Shown one piece after another: positions 8,273 to 15,748 of a stretch of DNA of 20,459 nucleotides. Made by a program: the position numbers and the translations under genes. Each line of letters begins with the position of its first letter. Positions within the stretch are counted from its first letter, which is position 1. This DNA comes from Planctomycetota bacterium (GTDB taxonomy: Bacteria > Planctomycetota > DG-23 > SLPQ01). Below the pieces are notes generated by a model. The model did no database searches, was not told where the DNA came from, and worked only from the letters and a program-made list of their open reading frames with translations. The stretch spans positions 1 to 20,459 of the forward strand of contig JAGHCE010000233.1 of the NCBI GenBank assembly GCA_021160625.1, in the 5' to 3' direction.

Positions 8273-10750
8273 ATGTCCAGATCACTTGTAATAGTAGAAT
8301 CTTCCGCCAAGGCGAAAACCATAGGAAGGTACCTCGGCAAGGACTTCGAGGTGCTGGCCTGTATGGGTCACATACGGGATCTGCCCAAGAAGAACCTCGG
8401 CGTCGACCTGGAAAATGACTTTCGCCCTTCTTACGAACTCCTTTCCGGCAGCAAGAAAATCGTTTCCGCGCTCAAAAAGAAGGCCGCCGCCGCAGACAAG
8501 GTCTTCCTTGCCTCCGACCCGGACCGTGAAGGCGAGGCCATCGCCTGGCACTTGAAAGAGGCCCTCAAGCTCCCGGACGAGAAGGCCTTTCGCGTTACGT
8601 TCAACGAGATTACCAGGTCCGCCATCCAAAAGGCCTTCAGCGCGCCGGGGAAAATAGCTCTCGACAAGGTCAACGCCCAGCAGGACCGCCGCATCCTCGA
8701 CCGGCTGGTCGGCTACAAGATAAGCCCCCTGCTGTGGAAGAGGTTTTCCAGCATTTCCACAGGCGGCCCCAAGGGCAAGCGCGCGGGACTCTCCGCCGGG
8801 AGGGTCCAGAGCGTTGCGGTGCGCCTCATCGTTGAGCGGGAGCGCGAGATTGCGGCTTTCAATCCGAAGGAATTCTGGCGCATCGCGGTTTTGCTGTCGG
8901 CTGACGGCCAGCAGTTCGAGGCCGAGATCGACCTGAAAGAAGGTAAGAAGCTCGAAGTCCCCGACGGGAAAACCGCCGGCGACATCCTCAAGGACCTCGA
9001 AGGCGCCGACTATGTCGTCGCCTCCGTCGAAAGCAAGGAAACCAAGAGCAACCCCTCGCCGCCTTTCACCACAAGCACCCTCCAGCAGGCCGCCTCCACG
9101 TGGCTGAGGTTCCCAGCGAAAAAGACTATGATGCTGGCCCAGCAGCTCTACCAGGGCGTCGGCCTCGGCGACGAGGGGCAAACGGCGCTGATTACCTATA
9201 TGAGAACCGACAGCGTCCGGGTATCTTCCGAGGCGGTGACGGCCTTCAGGGATCATATCTTACAGAATTTCGACAAGGCCTACCTGTCGCCCAAGCCCCG
9301 CGCCTACCGTTCCAAGAAGGGCGCGCAGGAGGCCCACGAGGCCGTCCGCCCGACATATGTCGACCACACGCCCGAAAGCGTCAGGCCCTATCTGACGGCC
9401 GACCAGTTCAGTCTTTACGATCTCATCTGGCGTCGTGCCGTGGCCTCCCAGATGGCCTCCGCCAGGTTCAACATCACCACCGCACAGATATCCGCCGCAG
9501 GCTACACCTTCGTCGCCAAGGGCAGAACCGTGGTCTTCGATGGGCACTCGGTTCTGGCGAGCGGAAAGAATGACGAGGACACGCTGCTGCCGCCGCTCTC
9601 AAAAGCGCAGAAGCTCGATTTCGTTGAACTCACGTCACAACAGAAATTCACCCAGCCGCCGCCGCGCTACACCGAGGCGGCCCTTGTCCGCACCCTCGAA
9701 AAGGAGGGTATCGGCCGGCCGTCAACCTACGCCACGATTATTTCCACTATCCAGAAAAACTATGTCGTCCTCCAGAAAAGAGCGTTCCGGCCGAACGCCC
9801 TGGGTATTTTTGTCACCGACAAGCTCATAAAGCACTTCCCGAAGATACTGGACATCAAGTTCACCAGACACCTGGAGGACGAACTCGACGAGGTTGAGTC
9901 CGGCGTGACGGATTGGATAGAAGTCCTGCAAGAATTTTACAAGCATTTTGGAAAAAGCCTCCTGGATGCCGCCGACGGGATGCAGTCCTTTGAGGAAACC
10001 GACGAAATATGCCCCGTATGCGGCAAGCCTCTCGTAAGACGTGTCTCCAGGGCCGGCCTGTATCTTGCCTGCAGCGACTACCCCGACTGCAAGTATACAA
10101 GAAACCTCTCCCTGACCGGCCAGGAGATATCAGCCGACATCGAAGGGAAGAAATGCCCCTTGTGCGGCAAGCCTCTGGCCGTCCGCGGCGGGCCGCGAGG
10201 GCCGTTCGTGGGCTGCGCCGGATACCCTGAGTGCAAGTACGTCGCCCAGATTGACGACCCGGAAGGCGGCGCTCGTCCCGCCGAGGGGCCAAAGGAGGGG
10301 CAAGTGCCCGAAAAAACGTGTCCCGAGTGCGGAAAGCCGATGATAAGGCGCAGCGGAAAGCGCGGGGATTTCTGGGGTTGCACCGGCTACCCGGAATGCA
10401 AGCACACCGAGTCCATCGAGGCGGAGTCTTCCCCGGGGAAAACCGCCGAAGAAGAAATTCCCGAAAAGAAATGCCCCAACTGCGGCAAGACGCTCGTCCT
10501 CAAGAAAGGCCGCAGGGGGCCGTTTCTCGCCTGCCCGGGTTACCCTGAATGCAAGTACACCGAGTCGATAAAGGGTGTCGGCGGCAAGAAGGGCTCTCCC
10601 GGCAAGAGGAGCGCTCCCGAAAAAGTGGGCAGGAAATGCCCCGAGTGCGGCAAGGATCTCCTCTGGCGAAAAGGCCCGCGAGGAAAGTTCATAGGCTGCA
10701 GCGGATTCCCAAAGTGCCGCTACACCGAAAACCCCGAGGGAGACGACTGA
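8273..10750 (+). CDS. topA: DNA topoisomerase I (type IA, TopA)
   Basis: An 825-residue type IA topoisomerase that relaxes negatively supercoiled DNA by passing strands through a transient break. The Toprim domain opens the protein (LVIVESSAKAKTIGRYLG) and includes the metal-binding DPDREGE at residues 82-88. The catalytic tyrosine is Tyr309 in LITYMRTDS. A second conserved block is EGIGRPSTYATII (about 475-490). From residue 580 to 822 there are five tandem C4 zinc ribbons, each of the form CPxCGK...G/ACxxxPxCKY (the last CRY); E. coli TopA has three with intact cysteines. Linkers between them are rich in Lys, Gly and Glu. The ATG at 8273 is used because the homologous sequence starts there; the ribosome site (GAGAG) is weak, and an in-frame ATG at 8252 is possible. 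It is divergent from the ppiD-like/ribF unit. Confidence 0.97.
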   Translation: MSRSLVIVESSAKAKTIGRYLGKDFEVLACMGHIRDLPKKNLGVDLENDFRPSYELLSGSKKIVSALKKKAAAADKVFLASDPDREGEAIAWHLKEALKLPDEKAFRVTFNEITRSAIQKAFSAPGKIALDKVNAQQDRRILDRLVGYKISPLLWKRFSSISTGGPKGKRAGLSAGRVQSVAVRLIVEREREIAAFNPKEFWRIAVLLSADGQQFEAEIDLKEGKKLEVPDGKTAGDILKDLEGADYVVASVESKETKSNPSPPFTTSTLQQAASTWLRFPAKKTMMLAQQLYQGVGLGDEGQTALITYMRTDSVRVSSEAVTAFRDHILQNFDKAYLSPKPRAYRSKKGAQEAHEAVRPTYVDHTPESVRPYLTADQFSLYDLIWRRAVASQMASARFNITTAQISAAGYTFVAKGRTVVFDGHSVLASGKNDEDTLLPPLSKAQKLDFVELTSQQKFTQPPPRYTEAALVRTLEKEGIGRPSTYATIISTIQKNYVVLQKRAFRPNALGIFVTDKLIKHFPKILDIKFTRHLEDELDEVESGVTDWIEVLQEFYKHFGKSLLDAADGMQSFEETDEICPVCGKPLVRRVSRAGLYLACSDYPDCKYTRNLSLTGQEISADIEGKKCPLCGKPLAVRGGPRGPFVGCAGYPECKYVAQIDDPEGGARPAEGPKEGQVPEKTCPECGKPMIRRSGKRGDFWGCTGYPECKHTESIEAESSPGKTAEEEIPEKKCPNCGKTLVLKKGRRGPFLACPGYPECKYTESIKGVGGKKGSPGKRSAPEKVGRKCPECGKDLLWRKGPRGKFIGCSGFPKCRYTENPEGDD

Positions 10751-10924
10751 CACTGCAGTGTAGTCCGGCCCGAGGTGCCTCTCGCCCCTTGTCCGCAAAT
10801 GTGCTTAGTTCGCAGAACCTGCGTAATCCGTGATAATGCCGCAGAACAGGACCCAGTCCCGCACGCTTCCCATATGGTCCCGTGGCCGAAAGGGCACAGC
10901 GGCGGCGAGCCGGTCTGTTTTGTC

Positions 10925-10953
10925 TTGACTAATTTCTCGCGGTGACCTACTAT
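10925..10953 (+). promoter_or_regulatory. Sigma70-like promoter for the sppA unit
   Basis: TTGACT (10925-10930) and TACTAT (10948-10953) are separated by 17 bases. The predicted start is near 10960, leaving a leader of about 38 bases that carries the strong AGGAGGG site at 10987-10993. Confidence 0.6.
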
Positions 10954-10997
10954 CAACCGGAACAGCAGCCAATCTTCGAAGTTCGCAGGAGGGATGT

Positions 10998-12041
10998 ATG
11001 GAGACTATCGGCTACACGGCAGAGCCCCCTGGGCTTCACGTTCGGCCGGCACCGCCGCCAAAGAAACCCAGCACCGCCTGGAAGGTCGTAAAATGGCTTC
11101 TCGTTGCCGGTCTGGTTGCGGTATGCGGGGTGTCGGGTTTCTTCAATATGATATTTTTAACGGGCCTGTCGTCCTCGGTTGCCTCGCACGGGAAGATCAT
11201 AGAGGAGCACGTCTCGGGCGCGTCGGGTTTTTCTGTTTCATCGAAGGTGGCGATCGTGTCGGCGCACGACGTGCTGCTGGGCAGCGAGGATTCCGGCTCT
11301 GCTGCGTGGATTATCCGGCAGCTGGCCCACGCACGGGAGGATTCAAAGGTAAAGGCGATAATCCTCGACGTCGACACCCCTGGCGGCGGCATCACCGCCT
11401 GCGACATAATTCACAGAAAGATAACCGATCTCCAGAAGGGCGGAACAAAGGTCATAGTCCTTATGCGCAACATCGCGGCCTCCGGCGGCTACTACATCAG
11501 CGCGCCGGCCGACCTCATCATCGCCCATCCCACCAGCATCACCGGCAGTATCGGCGTGATCGTTTCCAGCTACAATGTCGAGAGCCTCTTCGAGAAGATC
11601 GGCGTCCGCAGCGTGGTCTTCAAGAGCGGCCCGCACAAGGACATCCTGAGCCCCTACCGTGCCATTTCCGACGAGGAAAGGGAGATTCTGCAGACGGTCG
11701 TCGACGAGATGTTCACCCGTTTCAAGGACGTCGTGCAGAAGGGCAGGAACCTCACCGACGAGGAGCTCGAAGCCGCCACCGACGGCTCGATCATCACCGC
11801 GGACAAGGCTATGGATCTTGGACTTATCGACCAGATAGGCTACTTCACGGACGCCGAGAAGGCCGCGAGAAAGGCCGCCGGCGCGAGCGGCGTGGAGGTC
11901 GTGCGATACAATAAGCCGCCCACGTTGAGTGACGTGCTTTTCAGCAGCAGCCAGTCGGCGGCATCAGATTTCCAAGAGCGGCTGGACCGCCTGACGAAAA
12001 CATTGCAGCCCGGTTTCTATTACCTCTGGCCGGGCCCCTGA
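10998..12041 (+). CDS. sppA: Signal peptide peptidase SppA (short form)
   Basis: A 347-residue membrane-bound serine protease of the S49 family that degrades leftover signal peptides in the membrane. A Pro-rich cytoplasmic start is followed by one membrane segment (about 29-56). The protease core has the oxyanion DVDTPGGG stretch, the nucleophile Ser162 in NIAASGGYYIS, and the general base Lys214 in FKSGPHKD. The Ser-Lys spacing of 52 matches the Bacillus subtilis enzyme (Ser147/Lys199), and the single-domain length also points to this short form rather than the tandem-domain E. coli form. The SITGSIGVI block is present. The start is set by AGGAGGG four bases upstream of the ATG. It heads a likely unit with two membrane-protein genes, although a 103-base gap separates it from the next. 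Confidence 0.95.
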   Translation: METIGYTAEPPGLHVRPAPPPKKPSTAWKVVKWLLVAGLVAVCGVSGFFNMIFLTGLSSSVASHGKIIEEHVSGASGFSVSSKVAIVSAHDVLLGSEDSGSAAWIIRQLAHAREDSKVKAIILDVDTPGGGITACDIIHRKITDLQKGGTKVIVLMRNIAASGGYYISAPADLIIAHPTSITGSIGVIVSSYNVESLFEKIGVRSVVFKSGPHKDILSPYRAISDEEREILQTVVDEMFTRFKDVVQKGRNLTDEELEAATDGSIITADKAMDLGLIDQIGYFTDAEKAARKAAGASGVEVVRYNKPPTLSDVLFSSSQSAASDFQERLDRLTKTLQPGFYYLWPGP

Positions 12042-12144
12042 GCGTTTCCGGCCACGGCGTGGCGGTTGTGCGGAGGCGGTGGGTCTGTCCGTCCGGTGTG
12101 CCGCTGCGGGTCCTGTTTGAAGATTTCCGTAGGAGGAGGCTTTC

Positions 12145-13209
12145 TTGTCTCGAGGCACCAAGAGCTCTCCCGCCGACAGTAATCCCGGCGCTTGTCCCCG
12201 GCAAGAGGATAAGCGCCCGGCGTGGCGGGACCTGTTGCACTTGGGCGGCGCTCATCGGCTGCTGCGGCCGCGCTTTGACCGAGTGCTCATCCTGGGGGTC
12301 TTCCTCGCATTCTTGAGTCTTTACCTGCCGTGGCTTCCGGGTCTTTACAGCGCGGTTCCGGGCTGGAAGGTGCCGTACTGTGCACCGAGTGTTTCACTCG
12401 ATGTGATTCGCCACCTCGAAGCGGTGAAGCGTCCGGAGAGTCTTTTTCTCTTGAGCCTCGTCGGCGTGATAGCCCTTGTCTTCAGTCGCACGAGCCGCTA
12501 TGCCGGCGTACGGGACTTTGTGGCGGCCATAATCCTCGCCGCCGGCGGCGGATATGCGCTCATCTATTTTGCCGACGAGTGGGGCTGGTGTCTTCTTTAC
12601 AACTATGTGGGGCCCTACGCGGCGTTTACGGCGCTGGCGCTGGTGGTCCTGGCCGGAGTGCGCCGGACGACGTTCGTGCCCTGGGTGCCCGTCAGCAGGG
12701 CGTTGCTGCTTCTTGCGTCGGCGTTTCTCATAACGGGATGGTTTATGCCGTGGTCGCTGGATCACAGCGGCGTGATGCTGCTGTTGGCCTCGAAGCAGTT
12801 CTACTGGCTCGGTTCACTCAAGATTTACACGGTGCTTATGCCGATATTCCCGCTTCTGGGCGTTGCGGCGTTCCTTTCCGCGTTTATTGACCTGCCTGCA
12901 CTGCCGGCGTTTGTCCGCAGGGGGTGGCCGCTTAGTTTCGGCCTGGCCACGCTTATCTATTTCCGCGCCGTCTGGGCTGCGTATCTTGTCGGCTTTCCGC
13001 TGGGTTCCTGGGGGACGCTCACGGGGCTGACGCTCCTTACGGCCGCCGGGATTTTCCATGTCCTGCCGCGCAGGCCGTTTCTCGCGAAGGCCCTCCTGCT
13101 GGTATTTGTCGCCGCCGATGCGGCCGTATGGATTTCGTTCTTGAGCGGCGGGCGGTTGCTGGCGCTTACCGGCGAATTCCTGAGCGTCCCTGGGCCGTTC
13201 GGGCTTTGA
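12145..13209 (+). CDS. Polytopic membrane protein of unknown function
   Basis: I do not recognise this 354-residue protein. A hydrophilic, Pro/Arg-rich amino terminus of about 45 residues precedes about nine membrane helices (near 46-64, 99-115, 125-142, 152-171, 185-204, 227-248, 262-283, 290-306, 313-333). Helix 1 ends LSLYLPWLPG and helix 5 ends ITGWFMPWSLD, so a PW motif at the membrane edge recurs about 138 residues apart, which suggests an internal duplication. No catalytic motif, transport signature or nucleotide-binding site is visible. The start is the TTG at 12145: AGGAGGAGG at 12131-12139 sits five bases before it, an unusually strong site for a rare start codon, and there is no competing ATG. 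The small membrane-protein gene starts 17 bases after its stop, so they are likely co-expressed, perhaps with sppA. Confidence 0.8.
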   Translation: MSRGTKSSPADSNPGACPRQEDKRPAWRDLLHLGGAHRLLRPRFDRVLILGVFLAFLSLYLPWLPGLYSAVPGWKVPYCAPSVSLDVIRHLEAVKRPESLFLLSLVGVIALVFSRTSRYAGVRDFVAAIILAAGGGYALIYFADEWGWCLLYNYVGPYAAFTALALVVLAGVRRTTFVPWVPVSRALLLLASAFLITGWFMPWSLDHSGVMLLLASKQFYWLGSLKIYTVLMPIFPLLGVAAFLSAFIDLPALPAFVRRGWPLSFGLATLIYFRAVWAAYLVGFPLGSWGTLTGLTLLTAAGIFHVLPRRPFLAKALLLVFVAADAAVWISFLSGGRLLALTGEFLSVPGPFGL

Positions 13210-13226
13210 GTCGAAGGGGATTGGTT

Positions 13227-13559
13227 ATGCGTCAAAGGGTGTTCGTAATTGCACTGCTCCTGGCAGCCGTGGCCGTTGCTCCGGGACTGGCCGATGGGCA
13301 GGACGCCGACCCCGCCGCCGGGCGGCCGCCACAGACGCCCCTTTCCCAGCAGCAGTCCCTCAAAAGTCTGATGGCGCTCTTCATCATCACCTTCATCATA
13401 TTGCTGCTTATGATCTGCGCCTTTGTGATTTTCAGCGTGATGCTGCGCAAGCGCCTCGCAGCACTGGAAAAGCGCGAGCCGACAGGGCCTACAGAGCTTG
13501 AGGACCTGTGGTGGCAGACCAACCTTCCCGAATCCTCCGACGAGAAAAAAACCGAGTAG
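13227..13559 (+). CDS. Small secreted/membrane protein of unknown function
   Basis: A 110-residue protein with a typical signal peptide (MRQRVFVIALLLAAVAVAPGLA, cleavage likely near residue 22), a Pro/Gln-rich spacer, a second strongly hydrophobic helix at about 48-73, a basic RKR stop-transfer and an acidic, hydrophilic tail ending in SDEKKTE. If the signal is cleaved, the mature protein is a single-pass protein with an external amino terminus and a cytoplasmic tail of about 37 residues. The ATG at 13227 is chosen because GAAGGGGA at 13213-13220 precedes it and the signal peptide begins there; a longer reading would overlap the upstream gene. No family is recognised. The 17-base gap to the nine-helix protein suggests the two act together. 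Confidence 0.75.
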   Translation: MRQRVFVIALLLAAVAVAPGLADGQDADPAAGRPPQTPLSQQQSLKSLMALFIITFIILLLMICAFVIFSVMLRKRLAALEKREPTGPTELEDLWWQTNLPESSDEKKTE

Positions 13560-13660
13560 CCGCGCCATCGGTTCACCGAAAACGAAAAGCGCTGTCCCCC
13601 GTAGGCGCAATACCAACCGGGGAAACCCTTATCCGGGCGTTCGGCGTGCCTTCCAACGGC

Positions 13661-13720
13661 AAAAAAAGGCCAGCAGCGGCTGCTCCCCAACAGGGGGAAG
13701 GGAGTGCCTGCCTGCTGGCC
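13661..13720 (-). terminator. Rho-independent terminator, minus strand
   Basis: Read on the minus strand, GGCCAGCAG (13712-13720) pairs perfectly with CTGCTGGCC (13668-13676), with a further CTCCC/GGGAG pairing inside, and is followed directly by seven T residues (13661-13667). The T-run exists on this strand only, so it terminates minus-strand transcription, although no minus-strand protein gene lies upstream. Confidence 0.75.
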
Positions 13721-13857
13721 GGCTGTCGGGACAGTCGGCTGCCGTCGATTTCGTGCCGGTCTTCCCGGGCCCTCCCGGATGCAACCCGGGATACCACCGC
13801 TCCGATTGGAGGGTATTTAACCGGAAAGCAGCGGTCTAACCGGCACGAACCTCCTGC
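13661..13857 (-). ncRNA. Candidate structured non-coding RNA (about 197 nt)
   Basis: A minus-strand unit bounded by a plausible promoter (13864-13892) and an intrinsic terminator (13661-13720). Its 5' domain is closed by an exact eight-base stem, GTGCCGGT (complement of 13839-13846) with ACCGGCAC (complement of 13752-13759). Inside are two hairpins: TACC-CTCC-AATC-GGAG-(CGGT)-GGTA and CCCGG-GTTGCAT-CCGGG. A short CTGT-CCCG-ACAG hairpin follows, then the terminator. No gene lies downstream on the same strand, so it is not an obvious riboswitch leader. I checked by eye for tmRNA, RNase P RNA, SRP RNA, 6S RNA and common riboswitch cores and recognised none. Its identity is unknown, and existence is inferred from structure and signals only. 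Confidence 0.5.
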
Positions 13858-13863
13858 AACACA

Positions 13864-13892
13864 ACTATCCTGCGAGGGGGCTAAGTTGTCAC
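13864..13892 (-). promoter_or_regulatory. Candidate promoter of the minus-strand RNA
   Basis: GTGACA (13887-13892, 5 of 6) and GATAGT (13864-13869, 4 of 6) on the minus strand have a 17-base spacer. Transcription would begin near 13857, just before the closing stem of the candidate RNA. Confidence 0.45.
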
Positions 13893-14040
13893 GCATTACA
13901 GCGCACAAAGTGATACACCGTCCCCGGCAGGTGGTTGCAGAAAATCCTGCGCCCGGAGACGGCACGGCCGAGACTGTGCGGATCTCATAGGAACGCGGCC
14001 GCCTGCCCGTAACTGTCCCAGGGGATGTGTTCGGCGACAA

Positions 14041-14218
14041 GGCTGCGCTCTCCACAGCCACCGGTGCCACACAACAGCCACGTTTCCGCGTAGGGCGCGG
14101 CTTGCCGCGCGCGGAATAAACACTGTAGGGGCGAGGCACGCCTGGCTCGCGGAAGGTCAAGTGATTGCCACGGGCAACGCCCGTGGCCCCCCGTAGCAAA
14201 GAGGGGGCGAAGCCCTCT
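14041..14218. repeat. Palindromic intergenic repeat mosaic, copy 2 (inverted)
   Basis: The core 14125-14218 is the reverse complement of 4826-4917 with scattered substitutions: the GAGGGGGCGAAGCCCTC hairpin (14201-14217), the GCCACGGGCAACGCCCGTGGC palindrome, and GGCGAGGCACGCCTGGCTCGC. To its left are other palindromes not in copy 1: GCGCGGCTTGCCGCGC at 14095-14110, preceded by GTAGG as is the neighbouring module, and GGCTG..CAGCC at 14041-14059. The combination suggests interchangeable hairpin modules joined by GTAGGG. Confidence 0.8.
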
Positions 14219-14225
14219 GAGTCCC

Positions 14226-14254
14226 TTGACGCATTGCCCCGGGGTCAATATACT
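14226..14254 (+). promoter_or_regulatory. Near-consensus promoter for the FGGY kinase homologue
   Basis: TTGACG (14226-14231), a 17-base spacer and TATACT (14249-14254) are each one mismatch from consensus. The start is expected near 14261, so the leader is only about 17 bases and consists mainly of the ribosome site GGGAGGG (14264-14270). TTGAC (14226-14230) and GTCAA (14244-14248) form an inverted repeat across the promoter that could be an operator. Confidence 0.7.
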
Positions 14255-14277
14255 CCCTGACACGGGAGGGGCCGATT

Positions 14278-15741
14278 ATGGAACAAACGCCTTACATACT
14301 TGCCATCAGTTCGGATTTCACGCGCCTGGAAGTGGGGCTGGTAGACACCGCCGGACGTGTCGCCGCCATACAGAGCGCGCCGGTACGGCTGGTTTCGAAG
14401 GCCACCGGGCAGGTCTACATCGACCCGCTTGGCCTGGTGCGCACCGCCGGCTCGGCCGTCAAGGCGCTCCTTGAACTAAAACCCCGCGAGGCTCGCCGGA
14501 TCGTCGGCGTGGGGCTTATCGGCAGAAGCCCCGCAGTATGTCTCGCGGACACCTCCGGGCCGAAAATGCCCTTCATCCTCCCGAACAGCGCCGATGGCCG
14601 GCAGGATGCCGCATCACCGGATGTGTCGTGGGACGAGGTATACGAGAAGACGGGCCTGACCCTCCAGCACTCGCCCATCCCGCACGTATTGAGAAACGCC
14701 GTCGCAAAAATCCCCGGCAAGATGCTCACTCCCAAGGACTTCCTCAAGTGGGCCCTCACAGGCGAGTTCACGACCGACCCTCTCGATGCGCAGCGCACCC
14801 TGCTGTGGAACCTGGCACAGCGCGAGTGGTCAGCGGACCTCTGCGGCATCTTCGGCGTTGACGCCGACAACCTGCCTGACGTTGTCGCCGCAACCTCGCA
14901 CGCCGGGAACATTACCTCCCAGGCAAGCCGGGCCACCGGTCTCAAGGAAGGCCTGCCGGTCGCCTGCGGTATGGGTGACTGGGGCGAGTACCTCGGCGCC
15001 GGCGCGTTCGAAGCCTCGGACGCCTTCGAGCACATCGGGACCACGGGAGCCTTCTACGGTGTCACCGACGTGCGCCCGTTGCCGGAAACCCGCCTCGACG
15101 TGCGCCCGCACGTCAATGAAGGCCTGTACCTTGCCGGGCGCGAGGGGCTTCCGGGGGGCACCTGTCTCGAGTGGCTTCTCAAGAAGAGCCACCTTGCGCG
15201 TTCGGGCGAGATAGACTGGCCCCAGGCCGAGGAGGAGCTGGAGGCCGCCGCGGCTATGGGTCGGCCGGAAAACGTCCTCTTTTTCCCGAGCCTCTCGGGC
15301 CAGGCGGGCCAGGTATCCCAGGCCGCCTTCCTCAATCTCCACATCGAGGACAGTCTCACGAGCCTCATCCAGGGCCTGATGGAGGGGATTTTTTTCAACC
15401 TTAAGGCCGTTGCCGAAGAGCTGCGAGCCGTCCCCTGGACCTTCGGCGCCGTCTATACGACCGGCCAGATAGGTTTCAAGCACGCACCCCGCAGGATGAG
15501 GGCGCACATCTACGGCCGGCGCGTGCACGCCGGCAGGACGCCGGGGGCCAACACCATCTGTGCCGCCCTCGTGGGCGCGGTGGCCTGCGGCGCCTACGCC
15601 ACACTTGAAGAGGCCCGGTCGGGTATGCTCAACATCGACGGCGGCACCTCCCCCGACGAATACACCAAGGATCTCTACGAGGCTCACTACGCCTCGTGGG
15701 TCGGCACGCGGGACTTCCTCGCCACGCAGACACGTTCCTGA
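14278..15741 (+). CDS. FGGY-family carbohydrate kinase homologue with altered phosphate motif
   Basis: A 487-residue protein with the two-domain actin-like fold of FGGY sugar kinases (xylulokinase, glycerol kinase and relatives), which phosphorylate sugars or polyols with ATP. Evidence is GMGDWGEYLGAGAF with the catalytic-base Asp at 234 (family GxxDxxxxxxG), the GTTGAFYGVTD block after it, and the TTGQIGF-x7-RAHIYGRRVHAG segment (about 396-421) that corresponds to the nucleotide-binding GGGA-x-S..ADV-G-PV block. The N-terminal phosphate loop, normally D-x-G-T-T-S-x-K/R, reads S11-S-D-F-T-R-L-E18 at the same spacing before VGLVD, so the metal-binding Asp and the Gly are gone. Activity is therefore uncertain; substrate is unknown. 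GGGAGGG lies seven bases before the ATG. It is convergent with the next gene, with only seven bases between the stops. No sugar transport or isomerase gene is adjacent. Confidence 0.8.
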   Translation: MEQTPYILAISSDFTRLEVGLVDTAGRVAAIQSAPVRLVSKATGQVYIDPLGLVRTAGSAVKALLELKPREARRIVGVGLIGRSPAVCLADTSGPKMPFILPNSADGRQDAASPDVSWDEVYEKTGLTLQHSPIPHVLRNAVAKIPGKMLTPKDFLKWALTGEFTTDPLDAQRTLLWNLAQREWSADLCGIFGVDADNLPDVVAATSHAGNITSQASRATGLKEGLPVACGMGDWGEYLGAGAFEASDAFEHIGTTGAFYGVTDVRPLPETRLDVRPHVNEGLYLAGREGLPGGTCLEWLLKKSHLARSGEIDWPQAEEELEAAAAMGRPENVLFFPSLSGQAGQVSQAAFLNLHIEDSLTSLIQGLMEGIFFNLKAVAEELRAVPWTFGAVYTTGQIGFKHAPRRMRAHIYGRRVHAGRTPGANTICAALVGAVACGAYATLEEARSGMLNIDGGTSPDEYTKDLYEAHYASWVGTRDFLATQTRS

Positions 15742-15748
15742 GGCCCGT

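Larger units (their letters stand above)
13560..14277. other. 718-base gap without a protein gene
   Basis: This gap separates the sppA unit from the FGGY gene. From left to right it holds about 100 unassigned bases, a minus-strand intrinsic terminator and candidate RNA (13661-13857) with its promoter (13864-13892), about 150 bases in which I see nothing, the second palindromic repeat copy (14041-14218) and the promoter of the FGGY gene (14226-14254). Open frames across it show no ribosome sites or family motifs. Confidence 0.7.

Noticed and set aside
7312..8418. Long plus-strand frame opposite the ppiD-like gene and into topA
   Set aside because: It overlaps two well-supported genes in other frames and shows no motif or start signal.
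10751..10997. Possible terminator after topA (CACTGCAGTG palindrome at about 10751)
   Set aside because: The palindrome is short and no T-run follows; nothing else in this 247-base gap apart from the sppA promoter was convincing.
13573..14199. 208-codon minus-strand frame in the large gap
   Set aside because: It runs through the palindromic repeat, the RNA candidate and the terminator; its composition reflects the repeats and it has no ribosome site.
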